Shown: piece after piece, positions 62,128 to 64,000 of the stretch
Layout of the letters: each line of letters begins with the position of its first letter
Position numbering within the stretch: position 1 is the first letter of the stretch
Origin: UBA7446 sp965657545
GTDB lineage: Bacteria > Bacteroidota > Bacteroidia > Flavobacteriales > Flavobacteriaceae
Length of the DNA: 64,000 bases
Direction of reading: 5' to 3'
Assembly (NCBI GenBank): GCA_965657545.1
Contig: CBFHOG010000002.1
Span: forward strand, 118,261 to 182,260
Translations under genes and position numbers: made by a program
The notes under the pieces: model-generated
Told to the model about the DNA's origin: nothing
Database searches by the model: none
Seen by the model: only the letters and a program-made list of their open reading frames with translations

Positions 62128-63399
62128 ATGCTGATTCCCTCGCACGTTCGTCAACATTTTGATTTGGTGGTTACTGCCCTTGAAAAACGCAATTTGAACG
62201 CAAAGCCACTTTTGGAGCGTCTTCTTTCGTTAGACGAAACACGCCGGGCGACGCAAGCCGAACTAGATCAAACACTTGCACAATCCAACAGTATTGCAAA
62301 AGAAATTGGACAACTCTTTAAGCAAGGCGCAACAGATGAAGCCAATCAAAAAAAGAACGCCTCAGCGGAATTGAAAGCTGCAGCAAAATCATTGCAAATC
62401 AAACTGCAAGAAACAGCAGACGCCTTACAAGAAATGCTCTATCAACTTCCAAATATCCCACATGAAAGTGTGCCTAAGGGAAGCACCGATGAAGACAATG
62501 AGGAAGTATTTCAAAAAGGTACCATTCCGACATTAGAAAACGATGCGCTACCGCATTGGGAATTGGCAAAAAAATACAAGCTCATCGATTTTGAATTGGG
62601 AGCAAAAATTACAGGCGCAGGATTTCCTGTTTACACAGGAAAAGGCGCCAAACTCCAGCGTGCACTCATCAACTATTTTTTAGATTTTAACACTGCTGCG
62701 GGTTACGGCGAGGTGCAAGTGCCGCATATGGTAAACGAAGCCTCTGGGCTTGGTACAGGACAATTGCCAGATAAAGAAGGGCAGATGTATCATGTTACCG
62801 AAGACGATTTGTACCTTATTCCAACTGCAGAAGTTCCTGTGACAAATATCTATCGCGACAGCTTGTTGCAAGAAAATGAGTTGCCTATTCAACTCACTGC
62901 TTACACCCCGTGCTTTAGACGCGAAGCGGGAAGTTATGGCGCACATGTGCGCGGACTAAATCGATTGCATCAGTTTGACAAAGTAGAATTGGTACGCATA
63001 GAACAACCCGAAAATTCATATAGCGCATTAGAAGAAATGGTATCGCACGTTGGGAAGCTATTAGAATCGTTAGAACTACCCTATCGCATTTTGCGATTAT
63101 GTGGGGGCGACTTAGGCTTTACGTCTGCATTAACCTTTGATTTTGAGGTATATTCAACAGCGCAAAGCCGTTGGCTAGAGGTAAGCTCTGTTTCTAACTT
63201 TGAATCGTTTCAAGCCAACAGGCTAAAACTTCGCTACAAGACAAAAGAAGGTAAAAAACAATTGGCGCATACGTTAAACGGAAGCTCACTGGCGCTGCCT
63301 AGAATTGTAGCAGGGTTGTTAGAAAATCATCAAACTGCCGATGGAATTCGCATCCCAAAAGCATTGGTTCCATATACAGGTTTTGACTATATAAATTGA
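62128..63399 (+). CDS. serS: Serine--tRNA ligase
   Basis: Charges tRNA-Ser. 423 residues: N-terminal coiled-coil arm (about 30-105) that grips the long variable arm, then the class II core with QVPHMVNEASGLGTGQLP, LIPTAEVPVTNIYRD (motif 2 approach), TPCFRREAGSYG and motif 3 NGSSLALPRIVAGLLEN. Full length. Confidence 0.98.
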   Translation: MLIPSHVRQHFDLVVTALEKRNLNAKPLLERLLSLDETRRATQAELDQTLAQSNSIAKEIGQLFKQGATDEANQKKNASAELKAAAKSLQIKLQETADALQEMLYQLPNIPHESVPKGSTDEDNEEVFQKGTIPTLENDALPHWELAKKYKLIDFELGAKITGAGFPVYTGKGAKLQRALINYFLDFNTAAGYGEVQVPHMVNEASGLGTGQLPDKEGQMYHVTEDDLYLIPTAEVPVTNIYRDSLLQENELPIQLTAYTPCFRREAGSYGAHVRGLNRLHQFDKVELVRIEQPENSYSALEEMVSHVGKLLESLELPYRILRLCGGDLGFTSALTFDFEVYSTAQSRWLEVSSVSNFESFQANRLKLRYKTKEGKKQLAHTLNGSSLALPRIVAGLLENHQTADGIRIPKALVPYTGFDYIN

Positions 63400-63400
63400 T

Positions 63401-63718
63401 ATGAAAATATATAACATCACTTTTATTGTTGAGCCAAATATTGAGCAAGAATGGGCAACCTATGTAGATAAAGAACTACTACCCGAACTAGCAAAATCGG
63501 TACAGCAAATAGACCTCTTACGTGTAGAGTTTGAAGACGGAATTGAGCCAGTAACTGGAGCGACGTTTAGCATGCAGTTTTACTGTGCAGAGCCAGAACA
63601 TTTGACTTGGGTAAAAGAAATTGGGCATCAGCTTGCTGTACAAAAATTATATCGTGCATTTCCTAAAGATTGGGTAGCCTTTGCCAGCCGATTGGAGTTC
63701 TTGAAATCTTACTCATGA
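63401..63718 (+). CDS. DUF4286 family protein
   Basis: 105 residues of unknown function; ITFIVEPNIEQEWATYVDKE at the start and FSMQFYCAEPEHLTWV in the middle place it in DUF4286. It begins one base after serS and its stop overlaps the rsmA start (ATGA), a common Bacteroidota order. No catalytic motif is visible. Confidence 0.88.
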   Translation: MKIYNITFIVEPNIEQEWATYVDKELLPELAKSVQQIDLLRVEFEDGIEPVTGATFSMQFYCAEPEHLTWVKEIGHQLAVQKLYRAFPKDWVAFASRLEFLKSYS

Positions 63719-64000
63719 GTGTCCGTCCAAAAAAATATTTAGGGCAACACTTTTTGACCGATCAAAATATTGCACAAAATATTGCCGATTCCCTCTCTGG
63801 AAATGGGTATGACCATGTGCTGGAAATTGGACCTGGAATGGGCGTGTTAACACAATATCTATTGTCAAAACCGTTTACCACAAGCGTTATTGAAATTGAT
63901 TCAGAGTCTGTAGATTACTTAAAAAACCATTTTTCGTCCCTTGAAAATCGCATCATTGAGGGCGATTTTTTAAAGCTTTCATTAGCAGATTATTTCAAAG
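63715..64000 (+). CDS. rsmA: 16S rRNA dimethyladenosine transferase (3' end outside window)
   Basis: Dimethylates two adenines near the 3' end of 16S rRNA. 95 codons visible: VRPKKYLGQHFLTDQNIAQN, the SAM-binding LEIGPGMGVLTQYLL, VIEIDSESVDYL and IIEGDFLKL. The start overlaps the DUF4286 stop by 4 bases. The remainder lies beyond base 64000. Confidence 0.96.
   Translation, partial: MSVRPKKYLGQHFLTDQNIAQNIADSLSGNGYDHVLEIGPGMGVLTQYLLSKPFTTSVIEIDSESVDYLKNHFSSLENRIIEGDFLKLSLADYFK

Noticed and set aside
1..64000. CRISPR array, rRNA operon, prophage or replication origin
   Set aside because: No regularly spaced repeats, rRNA sequence, phage structural genes or DnaA-box cluster was seen anywhere in the window.

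Overview
The window is chromosomal DNA from a marine member of the Flavobacteriia (Bacteroidota). The evidence is Bacteroidota-type promoters (TTTG, about 19 bases, TAnnTTTG), SusC/SusD pairs, a type IX secretion sorting domain, a PorG-like protein, and the local gene order uppS-bamA-ompH-ompH-murI. Lineage-typical fusions also occur: an exonuclease domain on DnaE and FolK joined to a deoxynucleoside kinase. No plasmid, prophage, CRISPR or rRNA features were seen.

Layout. 1-7.3 kb: 5' part of dnaE (minus), then rpsP-rimM-TonB receptor-sugar dehydrogenase (plus). 7.26-7.5 kb: a probable small transcript with a 25-codon ORF on the minus strand. 7.6-26.4 kb, all minus: an alginate utilisation locus. 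It holds a GntR-family regulator, a hexuronate-type MFS transporter, a DEH reductase (SDR), KDG kinase, KDPG aldolase and fructose-1,6-bisphosphatase. It also holds two single-domain PL7 lyases, two PKD lipoproteins, SusD, SusC, a KdgF cupin, a double-domain PL7 lyase and a T9SS-sorted lyase-like protein. 26.8-31.0 kb, minus: xylose genes xylB-xylA-xylE, with a nonsense codon in xylB. 31.6-32.9 kb: a GDPD gene, two tRNAs and tRNA fragments. 32.9-64 kb: mostly housekeeping genes (mutS, folK-dnk, sppA, clpX, clpP, tig, pdxJ, nadK, uppS, bamA, murI, nfu, prs, rplY, pth, ribF, serS, rsmA), interrupted by decayed toxin-antitoxin and mobile-element debris near 43, 57.5 and 58.5 kb.

How the genes fit together. 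Surface and secreted lyases would cut alginate, and SusC/D with the PKD lipoproteins would bind and import oligomers. KdgF linearises the unsaturated monomer to DEH, the SDR reduces DEH to KDG, KdgK and Eda convert KDG to pyruvate plus glyceraldehyde-3-phosphate, and Fbp supports gluconeogenesis on this diet. Four copies of one two-part operator (two TGGTTNACCA palindromes 13 bp apart) lie before the GntR gene, susC, the double PL7 gene and the T9SS gene. At two of them the operator overlaps a good TAnnTTTG box. This points to one local repressor controlling the whole locus.

The less ordinary signals are: (i) the operator regulon with a terminator-like hairpin in the susC leader; (ii) the small structured transcript at 7.3-7.5 kb; (iii) a GIY-YIG nuclease gene sitting between a complete tRNA-Leu and a truncated copy of the same tRNA, with related palindrome-bearing tRNA-Gly fragments at 32.6-32.8 kb; (iv) several broken genes (xylB nonsense, a PhzF/HigB junction ORF, a RhuM fragment, a frameshifted ParE, a sulfatase tail).
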